From positions 868,001-932,000 of the forward strand of contig NZ_POYJ01000002.1 in assembly GCF_002895435.1 (NCBI RefSeq): a DNA stretch of 64,000 nt. The letters are read 5' to 3'. Origin of the DNA: Aquimarina sediminis. Lineage in GTDB: Bacteria > Bacteroidota > Bacteroidia > Flavobacteriales > Flavobacteriaceae. Of the stretch, positions 16,664 to 25,065 are shown in pieces. A model generated the notes under the pieces. It did not search any database. It saw nothing but the letters and a program-made list of their open reading frames with translations, and had not been told where the DNA came from. Positions within the stretch are counted from its first letter, which is position 1, and every line of letters begins with the position of its first letter. Both the position numbers and the translations under genes were made by a program.

Positions 16664-18370
16664 ATGTTGGACAAAAGAATAAAGAATATTTATGGTATTG
16701 TTTTGCTTTTTGCAAGCTTCATCTTTTTCTCTGGAAAAGATATTGATATTGTAGTGAAAAAAAAAGATGATAAAATAAAATATTCCGTTTCAGATTCTTT
16801 AGAGAATAAATCATACGACGAGTTATGGAAGCTTTTTGTTACACATTATAAAGATTCAGTTTTTGCCAAAAAAATATCGAACACCTACCTTAATAGAGCA
16901 AAGAACGATAATGATGTTATTAAAACAGCAAATGGATATCGAATGTTTTTTGAAATTAATGCAGATGATCCAAAAATAGCCTTGGTGTACGTAGACTCTA
17001 TGATTGCTATTACCAAAGGAGTAAAACATGAATACTATCCGGCAAGAGGGCATCTTTTAAAAGGGTATCTTTTACAAAAAACAGAAAAATTTGATCAAGC
17101 GCTAGAAGCGTATATGCTTTCTAAAAAGTATGCCGAGATAAGTAATAATATGGAACATTTAATTGTAATAAGGCATAATATTGCAATACTCAAGACAGCC
17201 ATAGGAAAAGATTCTGAAGCCTTAGAAACCTATAAAGAGAATTATAATCTTTTAGTGACCAAAGACATCATTAAAAAATTTAGAAGTGAATATATAGGAA
17301 CGCTCTATCAGTTATCTGATAGTTATAATCGATTAAAGAAATACGATAGCGCACATTTTTATTTAAAAAAAGGTATTAAAGCTACTTTATCTGGTGATAA
17401 ACCCTATTTCTACACTAATTTGTTATCATCTTATGGTATTAATAGCTATTATAGAAAAGAGTATACTACGGCATTAGATAGTTTAAAAAAATCATTAGCA
17501 TTATCTGACAGAAAAAAACCTTTTATTACCTATTTATATTTGGGAAAAACACTATTAAAATTAAAGCAAGAAGAAAAGGCTATTGACTATTTGAAAAAAG
17601 TAGATTCTGCAGTACATGTATCTAACTATAGCCTAGAAACAAGAGAAGCATTTACACTATTAATTGATCATTTTAAAAAGAACGATGATAAAAGTAATCA
17701 GCTTAGAATAATGGAAAAACTGATTACCCTGGATAGTAGTTTTAGTATAAAAAATAAAAGATTACATATAGATCTTGTAAAAAAATATAACGTAAAGCTT
17801 ATCCAGGATAAAGAAGAATTAATAAATAGTATTAAGAACCAAAGTGAAACAACTATAAACAGAATATGGCTTTTTGGTGGGATAGTAGTGCTGATAATAA
17901 GTCTGGGATATTTCTATTATTACAAAAGGAGAAAGATAGGCTATGAAAAAACATATAAAGAAATACTACTAAGCGTACAAAAGAAAAAGCAAAAGACAAA
18001 AGATATAGAACTGGCTCCAGAACTTAAACAGGAAATTTTAAAAAGATTAGATGAGCTAGAGAAAAACATGTTTTTTCTAAAAAATGATTTAACACAATCT
18101 AATGTGGCCAAAAAGTTAAAAACAAACTCTACCTATTTATCCAGGATTATTAATATGGATAAACAAAAAAACTTTGCAAATTATATTAATGATTTGCGTA
18201 TAGAATATTGTTTACAACAAATTAAAAATGACAAAAAATTCAGGCATTATTCTATAACATCGATGGCAAAAGAAGTTGGTTTTAACAACATTCAGTCCTT
18301 TGTTAAGGCATTTTATAAGCAAAAGGGGTGTAATCCGACAGAATATTTAAAAAGCATTGAAAAGCATTGA
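16664..18370 (+). CDS. Membrane-bound TPR sensor with C-terminal AraC-type DNA-binding domain
   Basis: A one-piece signalling protein. The N-terminus has a hydrophobic helix (YGIVLLFASFIFF), residues ~60-380 form TPR repeats, a membrane helix at ~402-420 (WLFGGIVVLIISLGYFYYY) follows, then a linker and an AraC HTH pair at ~465-565 (LTQSNVAKKLKTNSTYLSRI and SITSMAKEVGFNNIQSFVKA). The predicted layout puts the TPR domain in the periplasm and the DNA-binding domain in the cytosol. TPR domains bind peptides in several Gram-positive quorum systems, and a small leader-peptide gene lies 128 bp downstream on the same strand; that pairing is my inference. Confidence 0.88.
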   Translation: MLDKRIKNIYGIVLLFASFIFFSGKDIDIVVKKKDDKIKYSVSDSLENKSYDELWKLFVTHYKDSVFAKKISNTYLNRAKNDNDVIKTANGYRMFFEINADDPKIALVYVDSMIAITKGVKHEYYPARGHLLKGYLLQKTEKFDQALEAYMLSKKYAEISNNMEHLIVIRHNIAILKTAIGKDSEALETYKENYNLLVTKDIIKKFRSEYIGTLYQLSDSYNRLKKYDSAHFYLKKGIKATLSGDKPYFYTNLLSSYGINSYYRKEYTTALDSLKKSLALSDRKKPFITYLYLGKTLLKLKQEEKAIDYLKKVDSAVHVSNYSLETREAFTLLIDHFKKNDDKSNQLRIMEKLITLDSSFSIKNKRLHIDLVKKYNVKLIQDKEELINSIKNQSETTINRIWLFGGIVVLIISLGYFYYYKRRKIGYEKTYKEILLSVQKKKQKTKDIELAPELKQEILKRLDELEKNMFFLKNDLTQSNVAKKLKTNSTYLSRIINMDKQKNFANYINDLRIEYCLQQIKNDKKFRHYSITSMAKEVGFNNIQSFVKAFYKQKGCNPTEYLKSIEKH

Positions 18371-18498
18371 TTTATATGTGTTTTGGGTGAAAAAAAGCAC
18401 TATATATTTATAAATCTTACCCAAAACGAAATCGAATGTTTACCAAAAATTAATGTTTCTTGTTTACATTTATCGTATAGTATCATTCAAAAATAATT

Positions 18499-18660
18499 AT
18501 GAAAACAAACAAAAAAAAGAAGATCGGATTTAAAAAAATAGAGGTAACAAAACTTACTAATCCCAGTCAAAAAGAAATAAAAGGCGGAAATTTGGGAGGA
18601 TGTAGTGATGGTCAAGTTCTTTTTACTAAATTCCCCGACGATCTTAATGGCTGTGTATAA
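18499..18660 (+). CDS. Small double-glycine-leader peptide (53 residues)
   Basis: The translation begins MKTNKKKKIGFKKIEVTKL, then NPSQKEIKGG, giving the Lys-rich N-terminus, hydrophobic spacing and Gly-Gly end (residues 29-30) of the Bacteroidetes natural-product and lanthipeptide-type leaders exported by C39-peptidase ABC transporters. A second GG sits at 33-34. The predicted core (NLGGCSDGQVLFTKF and on) is ~23 residues with two cysteines, at 35 and 52, that could form a disulfide or a thioether. No modification enzyme or exporter is within the window, so it may act unmodified as a signal. It sits directly behind the TPR-AraC regulator. Confidence 0.7.
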   Translation: MKTNKKKKIGFKKIEVTKLTNPSQKEIKGGNLGGCSDGQVLFTKFPDDLNGCV

Positions 18661-18856
18661 AAATAATGTTTAGTTTATAACTAAGGTTGTTCGATATATG
18701 GGCTATTACAAAAAATAGCAAAAATCTAAGATGTGTATCTAGAAAAGTGATTTTTATTCTAAAAACCTGATCTCGATATACATCTTCTTCATATCTTTTA
18801 AGAACTACACGGTTCGACAATTTTCTTAAACATAAAAAAACATAAAATTACTTTCA
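18661..18856. other. Intergenic stretch before the hydroxyproline locus
   Basis: No gene seen. It contains a long-range inverted repeat (AGATGTGTATC near 18729 against GATATACATCT near 18777, one mismatch) of unknown meaning. Together with the dyads at 18857-18876 and 18974-18989 it makes up the 342-bp gap before the cyclodeaminase-family gene. Confidence 0.45.
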
Positions 18857-18876
18857 ATTCATAATAGATTATGAAT
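18857..18876 (+). promoter_or_regulatory. Perfect dyad upstream of the 3-hydroxyproline genes
   Basis: ATTCATAAT, AG, ATTATGAAT: 9-base arms, perfect. Located 126 bp before the ATG at 19003. A candidate operator for a dimeric regulator. Confidence 0.4.
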
Positions 18877-18973
18877 GTAAGGATATAGTGAGAATCCTAT
18901 GACAATAGTGAACTGATACTATATTATCTAAGTATGATATGATTTTGATGACATTAGGGTTAAAGCGTATATG

Positions 18974-18989
18974 GCAAATTTTGATTTGC
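18974..18989 (+). promoter_or_regulatory. Dyad just before the cyclodeaminase-family start codon
   Basis: GCAAAT, TTTG, ATTTGC: perfect 6-base arms, ending 13 bases before the ATG at 19003. It could be an operator or a small hairpin in the leader. Confidence 0.35.
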
Positions 18990-19002
18990 TTACATTTAAC
19001 CT

Positions 19003-19962
19003 ATGGATAAAATCATTCAGATTAGTAGTACATTTATCGAAAACAACACTGATTTTAAAGAGCTAATATCTAGATTAGGTAAAGGTTTTGCTTCAAATTC
19101 TGTTTTGGTACCAATGAGGCATCATCATGATTTTCCAAACCCTTCGGTTAAGGAAGATTCTACTTTACTATTGATGCCAGCCTGGAATCCAGGTAAAGAA
19201 GCTGGAGTAAAGATTGTAACCGTTAGCCCTGAGAATGGACAGTTTAATTTGCCTTCTATCCAAGGGACTTATCTATATATGGACGCAGTTAAGGGCACGA
19301 TTAAAGCTATTATTGAAGCAAAAGGCTTAACTGCAAAACGTACTGCTTCTGCTTCTGCATTAGCATCACTTTATCTTTCTAAAACAAATGCATCTTCAGT
19401 ATTAATGATAGGAACAGGAGCACTTTCTATAAATCTTATTAAAGCACATGTAAGTGTAAGACCGATTAAAGAAGTATATGTTTGGGGAAGAGATTTTGAA
19501 AAAGCAAAAAAAATAGAAAGAGAGCTGGATACAGAAAAATTTGAAGTACGGGCAATAAAAACAATAGAAGAAAAAATTTCTACTGTTGATATTATATCCT
19601 GTGCAACCTTATCCAAAGATCCGTTGGTTTTAGGGAAATATTTACGTCCCGGACAGCATATCGATCTTGTTGGAGCCTACAAAAAAGATATGAGAGAAGC
19701 AGATAATGAAAGTATAAAAAAGGGTTCTGTATTTGTAGATACTTTTCAAGGAGGGCTTAAAGAGAGTGGAGATATTGTTATTCCTCTTCAAGAGGGAGTC
19801 CTTAACGAAAAAGAGATTAAAGCAGATTTGTTTGGGCTATGTTCAGGTAATGCTCTAGGTAGAGTAAACAATAATGAGATAACTATTTTTAAATCAGTAG
19901 GACATGCTCTTGAGGATTTAGTTGCAGCGAAATATTATTATAATAAATATACTAATGAGTAG
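19003..19962 (+). CDS. Ornithine cyclodeaminase/mu-crystallin family; probable delta-1-pyrroline-2-carboxylate reductase
   Basis: NAD(P)H-dependent reductase of the OCD family, 319 residues. The family marks are MPAWNPGKEAGVKIVTV near 56-72 and the Rossmann segment ASSVLMIGTGALSINLI near 127-143, with GAYKKDMREAD in the region where family members bind substrate. By context it should reduce pyrroline-2-carboxylate to L-proline, because the next gene encodes the enzyme that makes that imine from trans-3-hydroxy-L-proline. The stop overlaps the next start by 8 bp, so the two are translationally coupled. True ornithine cyclodeaminase activity cannot be excluded by sequence alone. Confidence 0.85.
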   Translation: MDKIIQISSTFIENNTDFKELISRLGKGFASNSVLVPMRHHHDFPNPSVKEDSTLLLMPAWNPGKEAGVKIVTVSPENGQFNLPSIQGTYLYMDAVKGTIKAIIEAKGLTAKRTASASALASLYLSKTNASSVLMIGTGALSINLIKAHVSVRPIKEVYVWGRDFEKAKKIERELDTEKFEVRAIKTIEEKISTVDIISCATLSKDPLVLGKYLRPGQHIDLVGAYKKDMREADNESIKKGSVFVDTFQGGLKESGDIVIPLQEGVLNEKEIKADLFGLCSGNALGRVNNNEITIFKSVGHALEDLVAAKYYYNKYTNE

Positions 19963-21022
19963 TAGTACATATCAAAAAATTCTAAAAAAGATAGTCTTAA
20001 AACCAAAAGAAGAGTGGTTGCAGATTAAGACTATTGATATGCATACCGGTGGAGAGCCGTTACGGGTAATAATTTCGGGGTTTCCTGAACTAAAAGGAAA
20101 CTCGGTATTAGAATACAGAAGGTATTGTATGAATAATTATGATCATTTACGAACCTCCTTATTATTTGAACCTCGAGGTCATGCGGATATGTATGGCTGT
20201 GTTTTAGTACCTCCAAATGACGATGATGGTGATTTTGGAGTTTTGTTTATACATAACGAAGGGTATAGCACCATGTGTGGCCATGCAATTATTGCACTAT
20301 CAACGTTGGCTGTAGAAATGGAATGGATAAAAGTTAAAGAAGGTGACAATGTGATAAAAATCGATGCTCCTTGCGGTCGGATTACGTCTTATGTAAAAGT
20401 GAAAAACGAAAAAGTAACCGGGGTTCGTTTTCATTGTGTTCCCAGTTTTGTTGTAGGACTTGATAGAAAGGTTTTAGTCAAAGAGATAGGAGAAGTTATT
20501 TATGATTTAGCATATGGAGGAGCTTTTTATGCTTATGTTGATATGACTAAAAACAACCTTGATTTTGATTTAACTTCGGATTCTTATAAGATGCTTATTT
20601 CTGCAGGAATGGATATAAAACATGCGGTGATAGAACAGGATAAAAGTATTTTACATCCATTTGAAGAAGATCTTAGTTTTCTGTATGGAACTATTTTTAT
20701 TGGGGATTCTTTACATAAAAATGTAGACAGTAGAAATGTATGTGTTTTTGCTGAAGGTGAGGTAGATAGGTGCCCTACAGGATCAGGAGTTTCTGGTAGG
20801 ATGGCTATTCATAAAGCAAGAAATGAAATAGATTATGGAGAAACTATGGCAATAGAAAGTATAACAGACTCAATATTTATAGGGTCTGTTTTTTCTGAAG
20901 AAGACTACGGTTCTTATAAAGCTGTAATACCACAGGTAGAAGGAACGGCATATATTACAGGAATGCATACCTTTATAATAGATCCTGATGATCCAATGAA
21001 AAATGGATTTATACTGAGGTAA
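19955..21022 (+). CDS. Trans-3-hydroxy-L-proline dehydratase (proline racemase family)
   Basis: Removes water from trans-3-hydroxy-L-proline to give delta-1-pyrroline-2-carboxylate. It belongs to the proline racemase fold: first catalytic residue Cys108 in STMCGH, and second site DRCPTGSGVSG with Thr275 in place of the second catalytic Cys. The Cys/Thr pair is the mark of the dehydratases, whereas racemases and epimerases carry Cys/Cys. The ATG at 19955, inside the end of the reductase gene, is preferred over an upstream TTG. Two-gene operon, ended by the hairpin at 21074-21099. Confidence 0.9.
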   Translation: MSSSTYQKILKKIVLKPKEEWLQIKTIDMHTGGEPLRVIISGFPELKGNSVLEYRRYCMNNYDHLRTSLLFEPRGHADMYGCVLVPPNDDDGDFGVLFIHNEGYSTMCGHAIIALSTLAVEMEWIKVKEGDNVIKIDAPCGRITSYVKVKNEKVTGVRFHCVPSFVVGLDRKVLVKEIGEVIYDLAYGGAFYAYVDMTKNNLDFDLTSDSYKMLISAGMDIKHAVIEQDKSILHPFEEDLSFLYGTIFIGDSLHKNVDSRNVCVFAEGEVDRCPTGSGVSGRMAIHKARNEIDYGETMAIESITDSIFIGSVFSEEDYGSYKAVIPQVEGTAYITGMHTFIIDPDDPMKNGFILR

Positions 21023-21073
21023 TTAATAAAGGAAACTCGATCAAATAAACCTATTCGTATATCCTATAACAAT

Positions 21074-21099
21074 TAACTCTTGACATGGAGTTATTTTTT
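21074..21099 (+). terminator. Terminator after the 3-hydroxyproline operon
   Basis: TAACTC and GAGTTA pair around an 8-base loop, followed by six T residues. Confidence 0.6.
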
Positions 21100-21105
21100 G
21101 GTTAG

Positions 21106-21138
21106 AATGACCTCCTCTACAGTATAGAGGAAGTTATT
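21106..21138. terminator. Hairpin between convergent operons
   Basis: AATGACCTCCTCTA against TAGAGGAAGTTATT, 14 bases with two G-U type positions, a short loop, and no long T-run. It probably helps end the long minus-strand operon. Confidence 0.5.
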
Positions 21139-21162
21139 CGTTTAGTATTGTAAGGAGTGGTA

Positions 21163-22383
21163 TTATGATGCAACCCCAAAAGGATCATCTATAGAATACG
21201 CAGGTTGCGTAAACCATTTGGGACCATTATCTGTCATATAGATATGGTCTTCTAATCTAATACCAAATTGACCTGGCAGACATATCATTGGTTCGATACT
21301 AAAGCACATTCCTGGAGCGAGTATTGTGTCTTCATGCCTTGCGATATATGGCCATTCATGTATGTCTAATCCTATGCCATGCCCAGTTCTATGAGGCAAT
21401 CCAGGAAGGTTATAATCTGGTCCCAGACCCTTTGCTACTAGAGTATCTCTAGAAGCGTTATCGATTACTGCACATGATTTTCCTAATTGTGCCGCTTTAA
21501 AAGCAGAAAGCTGAGTCTCTTTTTCGAGATTCCAGATTTTGCGTTGTAAATCATTTGTTTTGCCATATACATATGTACGTGTAACATCTGAAATGTAATC
21601 ATGCAATACACACCCGGTATCTATCAATACCATTTCATTTTCTTCTAGATTTTTTGGAGACTTTACTCCATGAGGGAAAGAAGAATCTACACCAAATAAT
21701 ACAATGCAAAAATAAGAACCAGAAGCAATACCATATCGTTTATGAGCTTCATTAATAAAATAAGTAACTTCTTTAGCACTAATTCCTGGTCTTAATATCC
21801 TGGCTGCAGCTTTCTGAACCTCCAAAGTGATATCCATTGCTGTTTGTATAATAGCTATTTCTGAAGGAGATTTTATCATTCTACAACCCGCGGTAACAGG
21901 CTTGGCATTGATTAATTGATATGTGGATTGCACTTTTAGGATTCCATCAATAACAAAAAAAGGAGTAGCTTCGTCCATTGCAACTTTTCCTTGATTTATA
22001 TTTTTTGTACCAAGTATTTCAATACACAATGAATAGGGGTTTTCGTGCTCTTCCCAGCAATGAACAGGACCTTTAACTACCATAAAATCCAAAATAGTTC
22101 CTTTTTCAAATTGTGGAGCTATATAATGGATCTCTCCATCAGAGAATAGTAATGCGCCTACCATTCTTTCACTTGGATTCCATTTTGTTCCTGTGAAATA
22201 GAATAAATTGGTTCCGGCATGAAGGTATACTACAGCAATCTCTTGCTGTTTCATAAGCTCACATGCTTTGTTTATTCTGGATTGAAACTCTTCTTTCTGT
22301 ATAGGTGTAGCAAGATGAGCTTTTGGCTGTATGGCGTTTAATTCTGTCTCGATGGTAGAACCACCTATTCCCAATGCATTCAT
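21163..22383 (-). CDS. M24-family metallopeptidase (Xaa-Pro dipeptidase-like)
   Basis: Two-metal pita-bread peptidase of 406 residues. A creatinase/prolidase N-domain (~30-165) is followed by the M24 domain with all five ligands: Asp255 (VLIDTGC), Asp266 (YISDVTRT), His335 (TGHGIGLDIHEWP), Glu364 (FSIEPMI) and Glu378 (IRLEDHI). No signal peptide, so cytosolic. Expected to split X-Pro or X-Hyp bonds; its position at the end of the 4-hydroxyproline operon suggests it frees hydroxyproline from imported dipeptides. It follows the PepP-like gene by 18 bp. Some M24 proteins have other substrates, so the exact reaction is open. Confidence 0.88.
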   Translation of the reverse strand: MNALGIGGSTIETELNAIQPKAHLATPIQKEEFQSRINKACELMKQQEIAVVYLHAGTNLFYFTGTKWNPSERMVGALLFSDGEIHYIAPQFEKGTILDFMVVKGPVHCWEEHENPYSLCIEILGTKNINQGKVAMDEATPFFVIDGILKVQSTYQLINAKPVTAGCRMIKSPSEIAIIQTAMDITLEVQKAAARILRPGISAKEVTYFINEAHKRYGIASGSYFCIVLFGVDSSFPHGVKSPKNLEENEMVLIDTGCVLHDYISDVTRTYVYGKTNDLQRKIWNLEKETQLSAFKAAQLGKSCAVIDNASRDTLVAKGLGPDYNLPGLPHRTGHGIGLDIHEWPYIARHEDTILAPGMCFSIEPMICLPGQFGIRLEDHIYMTDNGPKWFTQPAYSIDDPFGVAS

Positions 22384-22401
22384 AATATTAAAAGAGTATT
22401 G

Positions 22402-23694
22402 TTATATATTTATCAAGTCTTCAATTTCTTCAATTTCAATTGGCATTTCCTGTGTAAGGTTTATATTTCCGATATCTGTAATTAGGTAATCATTTTCCAA
22501 ACGACAGCCAATACCTTCTTCAGGAATATAGATTCCAGGTTCACAAGTAAGTACCATTCCTGGTTGTAAAGCTTCTGAGTATAAACCTACATCGTGTACA
22601 TCTAAGCCAAGATGATGAGCCGTTCCATGCATAAAGTATTTTTTGTATAAAGGTTTTTCGGGGTCTTGTTTCGCCACCTCAGAGGCATGTAATAATCCTA
22701 ATTTGATAAGCTGCTCTTCTACTAAATAAGCCATTTGTTTTTCGTAATCAGCAGGGATTACTCCTGGTTTTAATAATTTACTTCCTTCCTTAAGGCAATA
22801 TAAAACTGCTGAATATATTTCTTTTTGCCGTTCCGAAAATTTACCATTTACAGGAATACAACGTGTCGTATCACTGTTGTAATTTCCATAACAAACACCA
22901 AAATCCAATAGTACCATATCTCCTGCTTTACAAATATTATCATTTGTATTATAATGTAGAGCACAAGCATTTTTTCCTGAAGCGACTATTGGTTTAAATG
23001 CATGCCTTGTACCTCCATTTTTTATTATTGAAAAAGTGAGTTCTGCTTCTAACTCATATTCTTTGCAATTGGGTTTAATTGCTTTGAGAACTCGATGAAA
23101 ACCTTCAATACTTATATTAGCGGCTTTCTGAATTAGTGTAATTTCCTGGCTTGCCTTAATAGGGCGCAAAGCCCTTGTGATTTTTGCAGCTCTATGATAC
23201 TGATGTAATGGGTATTTTTCTTTACACCACTGTATTGTTTTATCTTGTAGTGTTTGTTGATTATAGGTAGCTCGTTTTACATGCTCATTATGACCTAAAT
23301 AAAAGCCGTCTGCTTCAAAAGCGATAAGTTGCAGGATTTTCTCAAAATCATTAGTCCATTCAATTCTTTTAATTCCTGAGATTTTAGAAGTATGTTCTTT
23401 GCTTAGTTTCTCGCCATCCCATATTTTTATATGTTCATTGGTTTCTTTTACAAAAAGAATTTCTCGATTTTCTGATTTGTATGCGTTGGGATATAACACT
23501 AATATTGTTTCTTCCTGATCTATTCCAGATAGATAAAACAAGTCGTTGTTTTGGGCAAACCCCATTACATCATCAGCATTAGTATGTTTGATATCATTAG
23601 AAGAAATAATGGCAATAGTATTTTTCTCCATCATAGAGGTGAATTTTCTCCTATTTGTAATAAACAATGTACTGGGTATAGTTTCGTAACGCAT
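22402..23694 (-). CDS. Xaa-Pro aminopeptidase (PepP-like, M24B)
   Basis: Aminopeptidase P type enzyme of 430 residues: an AMP_N domain (MRYETIPSTLFITNRRKFTS with FYLSGIDQEE) followed by the M24 catalytic domain with LLDFGVCYGNYNSDTTR, HGTAHHLGLDVHDVG, TCEPGIYIP and GCRLENDYLIT, which supply the Asp, Asp, His, Glu, Glu ligands. It removes an N-terminal residue that precedes proline or hydroxyproline. It lies between the D-amino-acid oxidase gene (1-base gap) and the second M24 gene, so it is clearly part of the hydroxyproline operon. Cytosolic. Confidence 0.92.
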   Translation of the reverse strand: MRYETIPSTLFITNRRKFTSMMEKNTIAIISSNDIKHTNADDVMGFAQNNDLFYLSGIDQEETILVLYPNAYKSENREILFVKETNEHIKIWDGEKLSKEHTSKISGIKRIEWTNDFEKILQLIAFEADGFYLGHNEHVKRATYNQQTLQDKTIQWCKEKYPLHQYHRAAKITRALRPIKASQEITLIQKAANISIEGFHRVLKAIKPNCKEYELEAELTFSIIKNGGTRHAFKPIVASGKNACALHYNTNDNICKAGDMVLLDFGVCYGNYNSDTTRCIPVNGKFSERQKEIYSAVLYCLKEGSKLLKPGVIPADYEKQMAYLVEEQLIKLGLLHASEVAKQDPEKPLYKKYFMHGTAHHLGLDVHDVGLYSEALQPGMVLTCEPGIYIPEEGIGCRLENDYLITDIGNINLTQEMPIEIEEIEDLINI

Positions 23695-23695
23695 A

Positions 23696-24943
23696 TCAGA
23701 AAGTTCTATCAGGGTGAAAAGGACTGAGGTCTAATGATGGTTTTTTATCAGAAACAATTTCTGAAACCAGTTTTCCTGTAGCAGGTCCCAAGCTCCATCC
23801 CATCATAGCATGCCCTGTGGCTATTGTTAAATTTTTATAAGATTTGGTTCTGCCAATATATGGTAGTCCATCTGGAGAACATGGTCGGAGTCCGCAGTCT
23901 GCACTTTTTATCTCAGAATCTTCTATCTGAAAATTATTATAGTAAGAGGTAGCTGCTTTGGCAATGGCTTTAACACGAACAGGGTTAATCTTATGATTGA
24001 TACCTCCAATTTCCATTGTTCCTGCAAATCTTGTAAAACCATTCATTGGGGTTACTGCAACCTTAGCTTCTATTAAGATAGCAGGAGTCTCAATTCCCGT
24101 ATTTCTATGTACATTAATTCGATATCCTTTTCCAGCTTGAACGGGTATTTTGATACCTAATTTTTTTGTTAGTAAGGGACTCCATGAACCTGCTGAAATA
24201 ATTACTTCATCTGCATTTAGAATTCGTTCTGAGGTTTGTACCTGACTGATTGTTTGATTAGAATATTTAACATCCTGTACTTCTTCATTAGTATAGAAAA
24301 TTACTCCTTTTGATTTGAGGTGGCTCATCATATCTCTCATAAACTCATGAGGAGTCATATGAGCATCAGAATCATAATATATAGCTCCTTTGATGTTCAG
24401 GTCAATATTTGGTTCATATTGCTTTACATCTTCTTTGGTCAAAAGTTTGACGTTTAGACCTTCAGAAATTCCTCTCTGTCCGGTTTTCCATTCTTCTTCA
24501 CCCGATTTTTCGTTTTGATAGAGCATAAGAAGCCCTTTTCTTTCATAATGAAAATCAAATTCCTTTACAGTTTTTAGTTCTTCATAAAGAGTTCTACTTA
24601 AGAGATTGATGTCTTTTATAACAGGAATAGCTTTTTCTACATTGGTTTTGGTAGATGATTTTTTGAAGGCCCATGACCATTGTAAAAAATCTTTATTCAG
24701 TCTTGGTTTAACATAAAAAGGACTGGCAGGATTAAACATCCACTTTATTCCTTTGTTGATCATTCCTGGTGCGGCCAGTGGTATAATATGGCTGGGGGTT
24801 ATGTATCCAGCGTTAACAAAAGATGCTCCTTTGGTAATGTCAGATTTATCAATTATTGTGATTTGATGCCCTTCTTTTTGAAGATAATAGGCAGAACATA
24901 AACCGATGATTCCACCGCCAATAATAATAATTTCTTTACTCAT
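23696..24943 (-). CDS. FAD-dependent D-amino-acid oxidase/dehydrogenase, probable cis-4-hydroxy-D-proline type
   Basis: DAO-fold flavoprotein of 415 residues. The dinucleotide motif IIIIGGGIIGLCSAYYL is at 5-21, and the C-terminal FAD motif reads IATGHAMMGWSLGPATG. By context it oxidises cis-4-hydroxy-D-proline to delta-1-pyrroline-4-hydroxy-2-carboxylate, the step between the epimerase and deaminase encoded in the same run. Its closest named types are DadA and LhpB-like enzymes; sequence alone does not separate oxidase from quinone-linked dehydrogenase. Upstream is a 122-bp gap that holds a long-range inverted repeat. Confidence 0.88.
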   Translation of the reverse strand: MSKEIIIIGGGIIGLCSAYYLQKEGHQITIIDKSDITKGASFVNAGYITPSHIIPLAAPGMINKGIKWMFNPASPFYVKPRLNKDFLQWSWAFKKSSTKTNVEKAIPVIKDINLLSRTLYEELKTVKEFDFHYERKGLLMLYQNEKSGEEEWKTGQRGISEGLNVKLLTKEDVKQYEPNIDLNIKGAIYYDSDAHMTPHEFMRDMMSHLKSKGVIFYTNEEVQDVKYSNQTISQVQTSERILNADEVIISAGSWSPLLTKKLGIKIPVQAGKGYRINVHRNTGIETPAILIEAKVAVTPMNGFTRFAGTMEIGGINHKINPVRVKAIAKAATSYYNNFQIEDSEIKSADCGLRPCSPDGLPYIGRTKSYKNLTIATGHAMMGWSLGPATGKLVSEIVSDKKPSLDLSPFHPDRTF

Positions 24944-24959
24944 AATCGTATATATTTTA

Positions 24960-25057
24960 ACAAGCTCAGTGTGGTCTTCTACTACGTTTAACTTTTTATA
25001 CTATTTTCATTTGTTTTAGCAAAATCAATAACTAATTAAAAACCCGCCTGAGCTTGT
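24960..25057 (-). repeat. Ten-base inverted repeat flanking the gap before the oxidase gene
   Basis: ACAAGCTCAG (24960-24969) and CTGAGCTTGT (25048-25057), perfect, 78 bases apart. In the transcript it could fold the whole intercistronic leader. Purpose unknown. Confidence 0.35.
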
Positions 25058-25065
25058 AAAAATTT

